Source of the DNA: Coxiella endosymbiont of Amblyomma sculptum
GTDB taxonomy: Bacteria > Pseudomonadota > Gammaproteobacteria > Coxiellales > Coxiellaceae
NCBI RefSeq assembly: GCF_009883795.1
Contig: NZ_CP033868.1
Coordinates: forward strand, 62,001 to 126,000
Length of the DNA: 64,000 bases
Reading direction: 5' to 3'
A model generated the notes under the pieces. It was not told where the DNA came from and searched no databases. It saw only the letters and a list, made by a program, of their open reading frames with translations. Both the position numbers and the translations under genes were made by a program. The first letter of the stretch is position 1, and each line of letters opens with the position of its first letter. Shown in pieces: positions 52,141-62,502 of this stretch.

Positions 52141-53373
52141 CTATTCATCCCATTTTAACGTACCTCCAGTTTGATACTCGATCACGCGAGTTTCAAAGAA
52201 GTTTTTCTCCTTTTTAAGGTCTACCATTTCACTCATCCAGGGAAAAGTATTTCTAGCATTAGGAAATTGTTCGGGCAACCCAATTTGGGTGAGACGACGA
52301 TTGGCAATGTATCGCAGATAATCTCCGAACATTCTGGAATTTATCCCTAAAATGCCTCGAGGCATAGTATCTTTAGCATACTGATATTCAAGATTTACTC
52401 CATCAAGAATCATTGCGATGATTTCCTCTTGAAAGTCTTTTGTCCATAAATACGGATTTTCGATTTTGATCTGATTGATTACGTCGATACCAAAATTTAC
52501 ATGTATCGATTCGTCTCGTAAAATATACTGAAACTGTTCCAAAGTTCCATTCATTTTTCCACTACGTCCTATTGCGAGAATTTGAGTAAAACCTACATAG
52601 AAGAAAAGCCCTTCAAAAATTACGTAGAACGCAATCAAATCCCGCAGAAAACGACGATCGTTTTTCGGAGTTCCAGTTTTAAAATTCGGATCCGCGAGGC
52701 TTTTCGTAAAGGGCAAAGCCCATACGGATTTTTTAGAAACTGCCGGCAGCTCTCGATACATATTAAAAATCTCAGATTCGTCCAATCCCAAACTTTCAAC
52801 GATATGCTGATAAGCATGCGTGTGTAACGCCTCTTCGAACGCTTGTCGCAGTAAGTACTGACGACACTCTGGATTTGTGATATGCCGATATATTGCCAAC
52901 ACCAAATTGTTAGCCACCAAAGAATCCGCGGTTGAAAAAAAGCCGAGACTGCGTTTTATAATTGTACGCTCATCTGTAGTTAATCCACAAGGGTCTTTCC
53001 ACAAAGCAATATCTGTTGTCATATTTATCTCGTTTGGCATCCAGTGGTTGGCGCAACTAAACAAATATTTTTGCCATGCCCATTTGTACTTAAATGGGAC
53101 TAGTTGGTTAAGATCGGCGCAACAATTTATGATTCTTTTATCGTCTACTTGGATACGTTCTGCTCCCATTACAATCTGTTCGAGTCCTATTGCTCCTCTT
53201 TTCTGCAAAGAACTACTACCGAAAAATTTTTTATTAATATCATTTTGGTTGCCTGTATCAACCGTTTCATTTCTACTGTTAATCTGTTTTCTAGCGTCAT
53301 CGTGCAACAAAGTATTTGGATCAGAACAATCATCCCAAATAAACAGACTGCTTTTCTTTTGGCGACTCTTCAT
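52141..53373 (-). CDS. nrdB: Class Ia ribonucleotide reductase, beta subunit
   Basis: Supplies the tyrosyl radical for deoxyribonucleotide synthesis. Iron ligands are in [13 protein letters not shown] (with the likely radical tyrosine), [11 protein letters not shown] and [10 protein letters not shown], in helices from about residue 190 to 300. The 410 residues include a long N-terminus of about 70 unrelated residues. The C-terminus WDE-type tail would bind NrdA. ATG 53373. It follows nrdA by 58 nt in the same operon. Confidence 0.95.
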   Translation of the reverse strand: MKSRQKKSSLFIWDDCSDPNTLLHDDARKQINSRNETVDTGNQNDINKKFFGSSSLQKRGAIGLEQIVMGAERIQVDDKRIINCCADLNQLVPFKYKWAWQKYLFSCANHWMPNEINMTTDIALWKDPCGLTTDERTIIKRSLGFFSTADSLVANNLVLAIYRHITNPECRQYLLRQAFEEALHTHAYQHIVESLGLDESEIFNMYRELPAVSKKSVWALPFTKSLADPNFKTGTPKNDRRFLRDLIAFYVIFEGLFFYVGFTQILAIGRSGKMNGTLEQFQYILRDESIHVNFGIDVINQIKIENPYLWTKDFQEEIIAMILDGVNLEYQYAKDTMPRGILGINSRMFGDYLRYIANRRLTQIGLPEQFPNARNTFPWMSEMVDLKKEKNFFETRVIEYQTGGTLKWDE

Positions 53374-53431
53374 TATCTACTTTTCTCCTTATATGTAGAG
53401 ATTTTGAATTTCTCTCTATAGACTTATAGTT

Positions 53432-56263
53432 TTATTGACATACTTCACAGTCAGGATCTTTGTTTAAAGATACGTGTCCAGTGGTTTCGTTAACAACTGC
53501 ATTTAATGTCGTATCGTGAATGGTCGATTTTTCTGTTCCCGAAGCTCCCATACTTCGTAAATAGTAGGTTGTTTTTAATCCATATAACCAAGCCATACGA
53601 TACAAGCTGTCGAGTTTTTTACCCGATGGTTCTGCCATATATAGATTGAATGATTGTGCTTGATCAATCCATTTTTGCCGTCTAGAAGCTGCTTTTACTA
53701 ACCATTGTGGTTCTACTTCAAAAGCAGTTTCGTACAATTTCTTAATGTCTTTGGGAATCCGACCTATTTTCTGTACACTTCCGTTATGGTATTTGAGGTC
53801 GTGTACCATAACATCGTCCCATAAATTTCGACTTTTAAGTTCTGTGACTAGATGGGGATTTATAACCGTGAATTCACCCGATAAATTTGATTTAACAAAT
53901 AAATTTCGATAAGTAGGTTCGATGGATTGAGAGATTCCACAAATATTGGAGATTGTTGCTGTTGGCGCAATTGCCATTACGTTAGAGTTACGCAATCCAT
54001 GAATTTTAATTTGCTGACGCAAGTGCTCCCAGTTCAAAGTTTGACTGGTGTTTTGTTGTAAATATTTATCGCCACGATCGTTTCTCAATAATTGAATAGA
54101 ATCGATTGGCAAGATACCTTGACTCCATAAAGAACCCAAAAAAGTTTTGTAAACACCACGTTCTTTAGCCAGTTCCATTGAAGATTTGATAGCGTAGTAG
54201 CTGATGATTTCCATACTGCGATCCGCAAATTGTATAGCGTCTTCAGAAGCGTAAGGAATTTTCTGCATATACAGAGCGTCTTGAAACCCCATTAAACCTA
54301 ATCCTATAGGTCTATGCTTAAGATTGGAATTTCGTGCTTGTGGGACACTGTAATAATTAATGTCAATGACATTGTCAAGCATTCTGATTGCCGTTTTAAT
54401 AGTACATCCTAATTTTTTGATATCTAATTTTCCTTCTGTTATATGATTGGCGAGATTGATACTACCCAGATTGCAAACAGCGATTTCGTCTGCGGAAGTG
54501 TTCAGAGTAATTTCTGTACACAAATTAGAACTATGAACAACACCAACGTGCTGTTGAGGAGATCGTAAATTGCAAGCATCTTTAAACGTCACCCAGGGAT
54601 GTCCAGTTTCGAATAACATGCTGAGGATTTTCCTCCATAAGGAAATGGAAAAAATGGTTTTCGCACGAATTTCGCCTCGAAGGGCTTGATTTTCATACGA
54701 AATATACGCTTCTTCGAAAGAAGAACCAAATTTGTCGTGTAGATCTGGAACTTCATCAGGAGAAAATAAAGTCCAGAATTTGTTTTCAAAGACTCGTTTC
54801 ATAAACAAATCCGGAATCCAATTAGCAGTATTCATATCGTGAGTACGACGTCGGTCGTCTCCCGTATTTTTTCGTAAATCTAAAAATTCTTCGATGTCCA
54901 TATGCCAAATTTCCAAATAAGCGCAAACAGCGCCTTTACGTTTACCCCCTTGGTTCACAGCAACGGCGGTAGCATCGGCTACGTTTAAAAAAGGAACAAT
55001 TCCTAAAGATTTTCCATTAGTCCCTTTAATATAGGCGCCCATCGCTCGTACCTGAGACCAATCGTTTCCTAATCCTCCGGCATACTTAGACAATAAAGCG
55101 TTGTCTTTAAGAGCGTTGTAAATACCTTCCAAGCTATCGGGTATTGTGGTTAAAAAACAACTAGACAGCTGCGGAAAAGGTGTGCCTGCGTTAAATAACG
55201 TTGGCGTTGAATTCATAAAGTCAAAAGAAGAAAGAACTTTGTAGAATTCAATTGCTCGTTCGTTGTAATCGTCTCTTTCCGATTGAGCTAATCCCATTGC
55301 TACACGCATAAAAAAAACTTGAGGTAGTTCGATGCGCACTTGGTTATGATGTATTAAATAGCGATCGTATAAGGTTTGTAAGCTCAAATAGGTAAACTTC
55401 TTATCGTTTCTAGACCATAAAGCTTTTGCAAGATGATCCAGATTAAAATTGTTCAATTTAGGATCCAAATGTTCTAACTCAATTCCCTTTTTGATAAAAG
55501 TCTTAAAAGCCTCTGAATAGTATTTAGAAATTTCTTCATATGCTAGATTGTGATTTATATTTAAGCCATCTAGCACTTCGCTATAGAGATTGTGTAGGAG
55601 TAATCGGGCGGCAACATAACTGTAGTTCGGTTCATTCTCCACCAAGGTACGCGCGGTCATCACTAGCGCTTTATAAGCTTCTTGCAAAGTGATTCCATCA
55701 AACAAATTGTTCTTTGTTTGCGATAAGATTTGGTCGGCATCTACATCTTTGAGACCCCTACAAGCCAAATGAACAATACGGGTCAGCCAACAATCGTCTA
55801 GTGAGACTTTAGAACCATCGTCAGATGTTATATAGATACTATTACCATTGTTGCAATCGTACGTAGTAGCCTTTTGTATTTCTCGTTGTTTACATCGTCT
55901 TTTCCTGTATAAGATGTAGGAACGCGCAACTTTATGTAGACCCGCGTATATCAATGTACGCTCTACTTTGTCCTGAATGGCTTCAATACGGACAGTACCT
56001 CCGGATGGCCGTTTCTTTTGAAACGTAACGGTGATTTGGTTGGCGAGTTGGGTAACGATTTCTTCTCCACTAAAACTGCGAGTTTTTGCTTCTTCTACAG
56101 ACAAGAAAGCTTTTTTCATCGTTGCGATAATTCGATTCGCATCATATTTCATCAATTGTCCATTGCGTTTAATTACATACAACCGATCGAAAGTATCATT
56201 TTCTGAAATAGTAGATTCGGAACCAACAATCGATTGGATATCCTGTTTTGCATTTATCTCCAT
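53432..56263 (-). CDS. nrdA: Class Ia ribonucleotide reductase, alpha subunit
   Basis: Catalytic subunit reducing ribonucleoside diphosphates. An ATP-cone (VIKRNGQLMKYDANRI) starts near residue 30, and a second cone-like region follows around 150-240. The barrel contains SSCFLTTIPDS, NLCTEITLN with the radical cysteine, and CNLGSINLANH. The C-terminal redox pair is CEVC right before the end. Length 943 is longer than E. coli (761) because of the duplicated N-terminal domain. ATG 56263. Two NrdR boxes lie 92-138 nt upstream. Confidence 0.96.
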   Translation of the reverse strand: MEINAKQDIQSIVGSESTISENDTFDRLYVIKRNGQLMKYDANRIIATMKKAFLSVEEAKTRSFSGEEIVTQLANQITVTFQKKRPSGGTVRIEAIQDKVERTLIYAGLHKVARSYILYRKRRCKQREIQKATTYDCNNGNSIYITSDDGSKVSLDDCWLTRIVHLACRGLKDVDADQILSQTKNNLFDGITLQEAYKALVMTARTLVENEPNYSYVAARLLLHNLYSEVLDGLNINHNLAYEEISKYYSEAFKTFIKKGIELEHLDPKLNNFNLDHLAKALWSRNDKKFTYLSLQTLYDRYLIHHNQVRIELPQVFFMRVAMGLAQSERDDYNERAIEFYKVLSSFDFMNSTPTLFNAGTPFPQLSSCFLTTIPDSLEGIYNALKDNALLSKYAGGLGNDWSQVRAMGAYIKGTNGKSLGIVPFLNVADATAVAVNQGGKRKGAVCAYLEIWHMDIEEFLDLRKNTGDDRRRTHDMNTANWIPDLFMKRVFENKFWTLFSPDEVPDLHDKFGSSFEEAYISYENQALRGEIRAKTIFSISLWRKILSMLFETGHPWVTFKDACNLRSPQQHVGVVHSSNLCTEITLNTSADEIAVCNLGSINLANHITEGKLDIKKLGCTIKTAIRMLDNVIDINYYSVPQARNSNLKHRPIGLGLMGFQDALYMQKIPYASEDAIQFADRSMEIISYYAIKSSMELAKERGVYKTFLGSLWSQGILPIDSIQLLRNDRGDKYLQQNTSQTLNWEHLRQQIKIHGLRNSNVMAIAPTATISNICGISQSIEPTYRNLFVKSNLSGEFTVINPHLVTELKSRNLWDDVMVHDLKYHNGSVQKIGRIPKDIKKLYETAFEVEPQWLVKAASRRQKWIDQAQSFNLYMAEPSGKKLDSLYRMAWLYGLKTTYYLRSMGASGTEKSTIHDTTLNAVVNETTGHVSLNKDPDCEVCQ

Positions 56264-56354
56264 AGGAAATCCCCTAAATACAGAAAAGTCTCATTATATA
56301 CAAACATTTCGGTCTTCTTTTTTGAAAATTTTTTCAACATCAGCGCCCAAGATT

Positions 56355-56401
56355 CTACAATATATAGATTTTTTTCTTTGATCGTACACAAGATAATGTG
56401 T
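56355..56401 (-). promoter_or_regulatory. Tandem NrdR boxes upstream of nrdAB
   Basis: CTACAATATATAGATT (56355-56370) and ACACAAGATAATGTGT (56386-56401) match the NrdR consensus ACACwATATATwGTGT at 12 and 14 of 16 positions. They are spaced 31 bp start to start, three DNA turns, the spacing known for NrdR operators. Their position ahead of nrdA predicts repression of nrdAB by NrdR. No nrdR gene is in the window. Confidence 0.7.
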
Positions 56402-56528
56402 TTTAGTGTGGATTTCAAGTGGAGAAACAACTAAGACGATCTGTAAACAGACCATTCTACCAATAAAAAATTTTCCTGCAAACAAATTGTGAAAAGTGTC
56501 AGAGAATTGACAATCGGTTAAAATAACA

Positions 56529-56770
56529 TGATAGATCCAGATAAAAAAGTAGAGCGTAAATCTCGAATGTACAGTACGAGCGTAGCGAAAGAAAGAATTG
56601 TTTCGTAGGTGCACAACACAATACAGAGACGAAGTGAAAATCCTAATAATTTTCCGAATTTTGTATCTACGCAAACCGAATCAAATCGCTATTCCCCCTT
56701 GTTTATTTGTTGTGCAAATAAACGTACAAACGTTTTTGTGTAAAAGAAAAAAGTTTTTATATTATTTATC
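56529..56770 (+). pseudogene. rppH: Possible rppH (RNA pyrophosphohydrolase) remnant
   Basis: ATG 56529 opens MIDPDKK, similar to the RppH beginning MIDxxGYR, but closes after 26 codons. Downstream, another frame reads DEVKILIIFRILYLRK and later LCKRKKFLYYL, in order like DVxIL...RxWLxY and CxGQKQKWFLL of RppH. rppH precedes ptsP in E. coli, so the position fits. The Nudix box itself is not recognisable. The remaining part of 56264-56919 contains the NrdR operator and nothing else I can name. Confidence 0.35.
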
Positions 56771-56919
56771 GAAAGAAAGAACTCCTTTGTGAAAGGAGCT
56801 TATTAGGGTTGAATTTAGAACTAAAATTAGTGAGGTCTCTGTTTTAGAATGTCTATATGTAAGGAGAATCGTAGAATCTTAGAAGTAACATTCAAGAGTT
56901 TTTCGAGTTTATTCGAATT

Positions 56920-59196
56920 ATGATGCTAACAATCCTCCGTCGTATTACTCAAGAAGTAAATGCTGCCAAAAATCTAGAAGAAGCGCTAGCACTTGTAGTT
57001 AAGAGATTGTGCGAAGTTTTACCCGCTGACGCTTGTAGTATTTTTATCTGCGATGATGTCTATGGAGAATACGTTCTGATGGCTACCCAAGGTCTAAACA
57101 CCAAACAGATAGGTAAAATACGACTCAAATTTGGAGAAGGATTAACTGGATTAATTGGAGAACGAGAAGAACCTATTAATTTAGCAGACGCATCCCTACA
57201 TCCTAGTTTTAAACGCCATCCTGTATTAAACGAAGAAGAATATCATGGATTTTTAGGCATTCCTATTATTGAACAAGGAGAATTGCTTGGCGTATTAATA
57301 GTTCAAAAGTGGAAGAGCGGTCCTTTTGCCGAAGAAGAAGAAGCGTTATGTGTTACTGTTGCTATCCACTTGGCTTCTGAAATTGCCCACGCTCGAACTA
57401 AGGGTGCATTGGAAAAACTGGGAGCCCAGCAAAAACGATGCTGTAAAAAAACAGAAACGGTTTTGTTTGGTATACCTAGTTCTTCTGGAGTAGCTATTGG
57501 AACCGCTATAATCGTTTATCCACCAGCGGATTTGGATGCGGTTCCTGATCAAGAAATTACAGATACAGAAACAGAAATTTCTGACTTTAGAACCGCTCTT
57601 TCGGCGGCACGTGACGAGATCTGCAAATTGCAAGAAAGAGCTAAACACTCTCTTAGTGCAGCTGAAAATGCATTATTTGACGCTTATCTTCGTTTGCTTG
57701 ACAGTCGCACTTTTATCGATGAAGTAGTTTCTAACATTCAGGAAGGACAATGGGTACAGGGAGCATTAAAACGTGTTGTTAAGAGACATGTACTTCATTT
57801 TGAAGCTTTAGAAGATTCGTATTTACGAGAACGTGCCGCAGATTTCCGGGATTTGGGTCGTAGGATTCTGAGTCATTTGCAATTCAGAAAAAGAAAAAAG
57901 TTGGAATACCCTAAAAACACAATCTTGGTGAGTGATGAAGTAACACCTTCTTCCTTAATGGAAGTGCCTTTTGATCGTTTAAAGGGTGTAATATCAGGAA
58001 CTGGTTCGAATAATTCCCATGTAGCCATTTTAGCGCGAGCCCTCGGAATTCCAGCTGTGATGGGAGTGCGAGCTCCGTTGTTTAGACTGTCCTCACAAGA
58101 ACTTATTGTGGACGGGTACAATGGACAAATCTACTTATCGCCTTCGTCTGCAATTGAAAAAGAATTTAAAACATTGGTTCACGAGGAACAACAAATTGAT
58201 GAAGAATTGAGATCATTGCGTGATTTACCTGCTGAAACAACTGATGGACATGTATTAGCACTTTATGTCAATACAGGATTGGCTATTGACGGGGGTTTGT
58301 CGTTAAGTGTAGGTTCTGAAGGTGTAGGGTTATATCGTACTGAAATGCCTTTTATGATTCGCGATCGGTTTCCTAGCGAGGAAGAACAGCGAATTACATA
58401 CCGAAAATTGCTGAATACATTTGCTCCTCGCCCGGTTGTCATGCGTATGTTGGATATTGGAGGTGATAAAAATTTATCTTATTTCTTTACAGAAGAAGAC
58501 AACCCCTTTTTGGGATGGAGAGGAATTCGAGTTACTTTGGATCATCCAGAAATTTTCTTACCGCAGGTACGAGCTATGCTGCATGCTAGTGAAGGATTAA
58601 ACAATCTATCCGTACTATTACCAATGATTACCTCAGTAAGGGAGGTGGAAATGGCCATTCGTATGATCAATCAGGCACACGAAGAATTGATTGAAGAGAA
58701 TGTAAGCACTAAATTTCCAGCAATTGGGTTAATGATAGAAGTTCCAGCGGCAATCTATCAGGCTTATAATTTGGCAAAAAGAGTGGATTTTCTCTCTATT
58801 GGAAGTAATGACTTAATCCAGTATTTATTGGCTGTTGATCGAAACAATCCGAGAGTAGCAAATCTTTATGATGGATTGCATCCAGCGGTTTTACAGGCAT
58901 TAAAAGTTGTAGTAAAGGCAGGTCATAAGGCTGGCAAACCGGTTAGTATCTGTGGAGAAATAGCGGGTGATCCTGTAGCTGTGGTTTTATTGTTGGCAAT
59001 GGAGTTTGATACATTGAGCATGAATGCTAGAATACTACCGCACGTAAAATGGATTATTCGTAATTTCTCATTGAAAAAATCTAAAGAATTGTTAGAAGAA
59101 GTTCTGAAAATGGACGATCCTAAAGACATTCGTCTTTACATGGAAAATGCTTTGGAAGAAGCGGGTTTAGGTAGTTTGATTCGCGCAGGAAGATAA
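56920..59196 (+). CDS. ptsP: Phosphoenolpyruvate-protein phosphotransferase PtsP (EI-Ntr)
   Basis: First enzyme of the nitrogen phosphotransfer system, phosphorylating NPr. An N-terminal GAF domain covers about residues 1-160 (LRRITQEVNAAKNLEEAL). The swivel domain carries the phospho-histidine, residue 367, in GTGSNNSHVAILARALGIP. The C-terminal PEP-binding barrel has GVGLYRTEMPFM, MLDIGGDKNLSYF and DFLSIGSNDLIQYLLA. Length 758. ATG 56920; another ATG follows immediately. Its partners (ptsO, ptsN) are not in the window. lgt, which lies between ptsP and thyA in E. coli, is not present. Confidence 0.94.
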   Translation: MMLTILRRITQEVNAAKNLEEALALVVKRLCEVLPADACSIFICDDVYGEYVLMATQGLNTKQIGKIRLKFGEGLTGLIGEREEPINLADASLHPSFKRHPVLNEEEYHGFLGIPIIEQGELLGVLIVQKWKSGPFAEEEEALCVTVAIHLASEIAHARTKGALEKLGAQQKRCCKKTETVLFGIPSSSGVAIGTAIIVYPPADLDAVPDQEITDTETEISDFRTALSAARDEICKLQERAKHSLSAAENALFDAYLRLLDSRTFIDEVVSNIQEGQWVQGALKRVVKRHVLHFEALEDSYLRERAADFRDLGRRILSHLQFRKRKKLEYPKNTILVSDEVTPSSLMEVPFDRLKGVISGTGSNNSHVAILARALGIPAVMGVRAPLFRLSSQELIVDGYNGQIYLSPSSAIEKEFKTLVHEEQQIDEELRSLRDLPAETTDGHVLALYVNTGLAIDGGLSLSVGSEGVGLYRTEMPFMIRDRFPSEEEQRITYRKLLNTFAPRPVVMRMLDIGGDKNLSYFFTEEDNPFLGWRGIRVTLDHPEIFLPQVRAMLHASEGLNNLSVLLPMITSVREVEMAIRMINQAHEELIEENVSTKFPAIGLMIEVPAAIYQAYNLAKRVDFLSIGSNDLIQYLLAVDRNNPRVANLYDGLHPAVLQALKVVVKAGHKAGKPVSICGEIAGDPVAVVLLLAMEFDTLSMNARILPHVKWIIRNFSLKKSKELLEEVLKMDDPKDIRLYMENALEEAGLGSLIRAGR

Positions 59197-59652
59197 AGTT
59201 TAGATTGGTCCTTTTAGAAAGGAGTGAAAGAGGAAGTATTATCATTATTGGTTCTTTTTTTCGCGAGATGCATAACCACTATACAGCGTTCTTGTATCTC
59301 AAGAAGCACACGATTGTTTAGTAGTTTTTGGATTGATGAAAGTGCGTTGTACAATCTCATGGGCGTTGTTATTTAATTAGGTAAGGTAGTATTTAGTTTT
59401 TGTATCCGCCTCTGATTGTACTTAGAGATGGATGTTTTAAACGATTAGGCTTTTGTCTCGTCATCATTACGAAATTTTATGAACTTCTGGGGGGTTGTAC
59501 TTGGTAGTAGACAAAAAATTCTTCTTCTCTAATCTCCTTCTGTTCCTTTCCTTGTTAAGGAAAAGGTTGATTTTCTTGTTATTAATATGGTTATAAAAAA
59601 GCATTCGAATTTTTTAGTTTGAACAATTTTATACTTTCGATGTGAATCAGAA
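59197..59652. other. Spacer between ptsP and thyA, former lgt slot
   Basis: 456 nt with no gene recognised in any frame. A 7-bp stem TTTCCTT/AAGGAAA at 59547-59563 is the only clear hairpin. No HGRxGNFxN-like Lgt motif was seen. A thyA promoter must be here, but I cannot place it. Confidence 0.35.
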
Positions 59653-60447
59653 ATGCAACAATATCTCGATTTTTTGAATTCTATTTTAGAATATGGTGTC
59701 GACAGAAAAGATAGAACTGGTGTTGGAACAAGAAGTATTTTTGGTTACGAAATGCGTTTCAATATACAAAAGGAGTTTCCTTTGGTTACGACAAAAAAAG
59801 TTCATCTGAAAAGTGTTATTTACGAATTATTATGGTTTTTAAAAGGTGATACGAATGTGCGTTACCTAAACGAAAACGGTGTTACTATATGGAATGAATG
59901 GGCTAATGAAAATGGAGAATTAGGACCTATTTATGGGAAACAATGGCGTAGCTGGCAATGTGCTAACGGTCGAGTTATTGACCAAATGAAATGGATTCTT
60001 GAAACCATAAAAATTGATCCCAATTCGCGTCGATTGGTTGTAAGCGCTTGGAATGTGGCTGAACTAGATCAAATGGCTTTGCAGCCCTGTCATCTTCTGT
60101 TTCAGTTTTATGTAGCTAACGGATTGATTTCTTGTAAGTTAATTCAAAGATCAGCGGACGCCTTTTTGGGAGTTCCATTTAATATTGCTTCTTATGCACT
60201 ATTAACACATATGATTGCTGAACAATGTAATTTGGGGGTGGGAGAATTTATTTGGTCTGGGGGTGATTGTCATATTTACAATAGTCATTTTGATCAAATT
60301 CACCAACAATTGCTGCGCTTGCCGCGTAAGTTACCGAAGTTAGTAATAAAACGAAAATCTACTTCGTTGTTTGATTACGCATTTTCTGATTTTGAAATTA
60401 TTGATTATGATCCCTACCCGTCTATTAAAGCTCAAGTAGCTATTTAA
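59653..60447 (+). CDS. thyA: Thymidylate synthase
   Basis: Methylates dUMP to dTMP using methylene-THF. The 264-residue length equals E. coli, and key residues align: Arg in [39 protein letters not shown], nucleophile Cys146 in [31 protein letters not shown] and [13 protein letters not shown] 59653. dcd supplies dUTP and the gcv operon supplies methylene-THF, both in this window. It is convergent with gpmI. Confidence 0.97.
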   Translation: MQQYLDFLNSILEYGVDRKDRTGVGTRSIFGYEMRFNIQKEFPLVTTKKVHLKSVIYELLWFLKGDTNVRYLNENGVTIWNEWANENGELGPIYGKQWRSWQCANGRVIDQMKWILETIKIDPNSRRLVVSAWNVAELDQMALQPCHLLFQFYVANGLISCKLIQRSADAFLGVPFNIASYALLTHMIAEQCNLGVGEFIWSGGDCHIYNSHFDQIHQQLLRLPRKLPKLVIKRKSTSLFDYAFSDFEIIDYDPYPSIKAQVAI

Positions 60448-60570
60448 TTTATCTAAGACAAAATTCCGGAATCTCTGTCTCTTATGGAACGATTGTTGAA
60501 ATATGGGCTGCTTAATGCTTAATAAAGACCGACAAATCAATTGGGCTCGTACTCTAGAGTAGAGTGTGTG

Positions 60571-60617
60571 AAAAAATAGAAAACCCGAAATCTTTTTTTT
60601 GTTCTATTCTATTTCGG
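60571..60617 (-). terminator. Rho-independent terminator of gpmI
   Basis: In the leftward transcript CCGAAAT (60617-60611), overlapping the gpmI stop, pairs with ATTTCGG (60591-60585), followed by GTTTTCTATTTTTT. The loop is 19 nt and the stem 7 bp. Confidence 0.5.
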
Positions 60618-62222
60618 AAAGACTAGATTGCGTCCTGTCATTTCAGATGGTTGTTCAATTCCCATAAGGAACAGTAAAGTTGGTGCTACATCATACAAAG
60701 CGCCAATTTCTCTTTGGAATTCGACTTTTCTTCCTACATAGATCAACGGTGTTGGATTTTTGGTATGAGCTGTATGGGGTTGTCTTGTATTTTCATCAAA
60801 CATTTTTTCTGCATTACCGTGATCGGCTGTAATTAAAGCTTCGCCACCGACAGATTGAAGTGCCTTAAGAATACGTTTTAGACAATTGTCGACGGTATGT
60901 ACGGCTATCTGGGTAGCGATCTTATTACCGGTATGACCTACCATATCGGGGTTGGCAAAATTACAGACTATAAGATTGTATATACCGTTTTTAATTATTT
61001 TTACAAGATTATCAGTTATCGCGTTAGCACTCATTTCAGGTTGAAGATCGTAGGTAGGTACTCTAGGTGAAGGAATTAACTTCCAATCTTCTCCTGGGAA
61101 AGGTATTTTTTGACCTCCATTTAAAAAACGAGTGACGTGATCATACTTTTCCGTTTCTGCGATTCGAAGCTGTCGAAGTTTTAGTGTAGATAAGTATTCA
61201 CCTAGTGTGTTGTTCAGTTGGAAGGATGGAAACGCAACGGAAACATTGGGATGTGTTGTACAGATCGTTGTCAGAGTTACGAATTGTGTAAGTTTGGGTA
61301 CTATTTTTCTTTCAAATCCTGTGAAGTGTTCTTCAACAAATGCTTTCGTGAGTTGTCGAGCGCGATCTCCCCGCAGATTCATAAATACAATAGTATCGCC
61401 ATCTTGCACAATTATAGGATTTTCTTTGTCGTGGATGCTGGTGGGTTTAATAAATTCATCGGTTTCGTCCTGTTCATAAGCAAGAGATAAGGCTTCTTCA
61501 GCGGTATCAGTATGGCGAGTAGCAATTCCTTGAGTTAGTAAATCGTACGCTTTTCTCGTTCGATTCCAGTGTTTGTCTCTATCCATAGCATAATATCGTC
61601 CAATAAGGGATGCGATTTTTCCCTGAGGGATTTGGGATTTCTTCGAAGAAAGAAACCGGGAGGAGTAATTACGAAATTGTTCTTCAATTTTTCTAACAGG
61701 AGAGATTGCTGATTTCGGTGGAGTATCACGACCGTCCAATATAGCGTGTAGATAAATCTTTTTCGCCTTTTGGCAGTACGCTAATTTGATCATCGCTGAA
61801 ATTTGTGTGTCTCGACTATGTACCCCTCCGTTCGACAGCAGTCCGATAATGTGTACAGATTTATTTTGTTGGTTGGTTTTTTTAATGGCCTCAATAAGAA
61901 TAGGGTTTTTGAAAAATTCTCCAGTCGATATAGTCTTGTCAATCCGAGTTAAATCTTGAAGAATTTTTCTGCCGGAACCAATATGGAGATGCCCTGCTTC
62001 TGAATTACCCATCTGCCCTTTGGGTAAACCTACTGCATTTCCTGAAGCTCTCAATAGAGTATGAGGATAGTTCGTCCATAACGCATCTAGGGTTGGTGTA
62101 TCAGCAAGCCGAATTGCATTATGGGTTGATTTTTCGACTTTGCTGAAACCAAATCCATCAAGAATAATAAGTACCATAGGTTTTATGGGGTGTTTTTTGA
62201 GTTTGTTGGGTGAAAAATGCAT
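60609..62222 (-). CDS. gpmI: 2,3-bisphosphoglycerate-independent phosphoglycerate mutase
   Basis: Manganese enzyme converting 3- to 2-phosphoglycerate upstream of enolase. VLIILDGFGFS carries the first metal ligands, KGQMGNSEAGHLHIGSGR the nucleophile serine near residue 74, HAILDGRDTPPKSA and MNLRGDRARQLT substrate residues, and NPDMVGHTGN with TADHGNAEKM more metal ligands. Length is 537 with an N-terminal extension. ATG 62222 is favoured by an upstream AGAGGT; GTG 62228 is possible. It is divergent from the DUF2520 gene. Confidence 0.96.
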   Translation of the reverse strand: MHFSPNKLKKHPIKPMVLIILDGFGFSKVEKSTHNAIRLADTPTLDALWTNYPHTLLRASGNAVGLPKGQMGNSEAGHLHIGSGRKILQDLTRIDKTISTGEFFKNPILIEAIKKTNQQNKSVHIIGLLSNGGVHSRDTQISAMIKLAYCQKAKKIYLHAILDGRDTPPKSAISPVRKIEEQFRNYSSRFLSSKKSQIPQGKIASLIGRYYAMDRDKHWNRTRKAYDLLTQGIATRHTDTAEEALSLAYEQDETDEFIKPTSIHDKENPIIVQDGDTIVFMNLRGDRARQLTKAFVEEHFTGFERKIVPKLTQFVTLTTICTTHPNVSVAFPSFQLNNTLGEYLSTLKLRQLRIAETEKYDHVTRFLNGGQKIPFPGEDWKLIPSPRVPTYDLQPEMSANAITDNLVKIIKNGIYNLIVCNFANPDMVGHTGNKIATQIAVHTVDNCLKRILKALQSVGGEALITADHGNAEKMFDENTRQPHTAHTKNPTPLIYVGRKVEFQREIGALYDVAPTLLFLMGIEQPSEMTGRNLVFPK

Positions 62223-62502
62223 TAACACCTCTTTTGTTAGACATTTTTTCTAAAAACGCAATCATTTTACCAATTTCGAAAAATTATTTCGAGGCATATT
62301 CCAAAATTCAATATGATAATTTATAAGAATTGTGTATTTTAGTTAAAGAAAGGGAAATTGAGCGAACTGTACAAACTCTTTTCTTTTTTCCGTTGCAATG
62401 GGAAGAGAAAAGCAGATTTTTGAATATAGAATCGGAGTACAAAACAGTTAAACAATTTGTAGTTTTTTTGATTTTCTTACAGAGATGAGATAATTTGATT
62501 GA

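Noticed and set aside
56294-56674. 126-codon open frame on the minus strand between nrdA and ptsP
   Set aside because: It runs across the NrdR operator and opposite the rppH-like pieces, has no recognisable domain and has tRNA-like random composition; treated as a chance frame.
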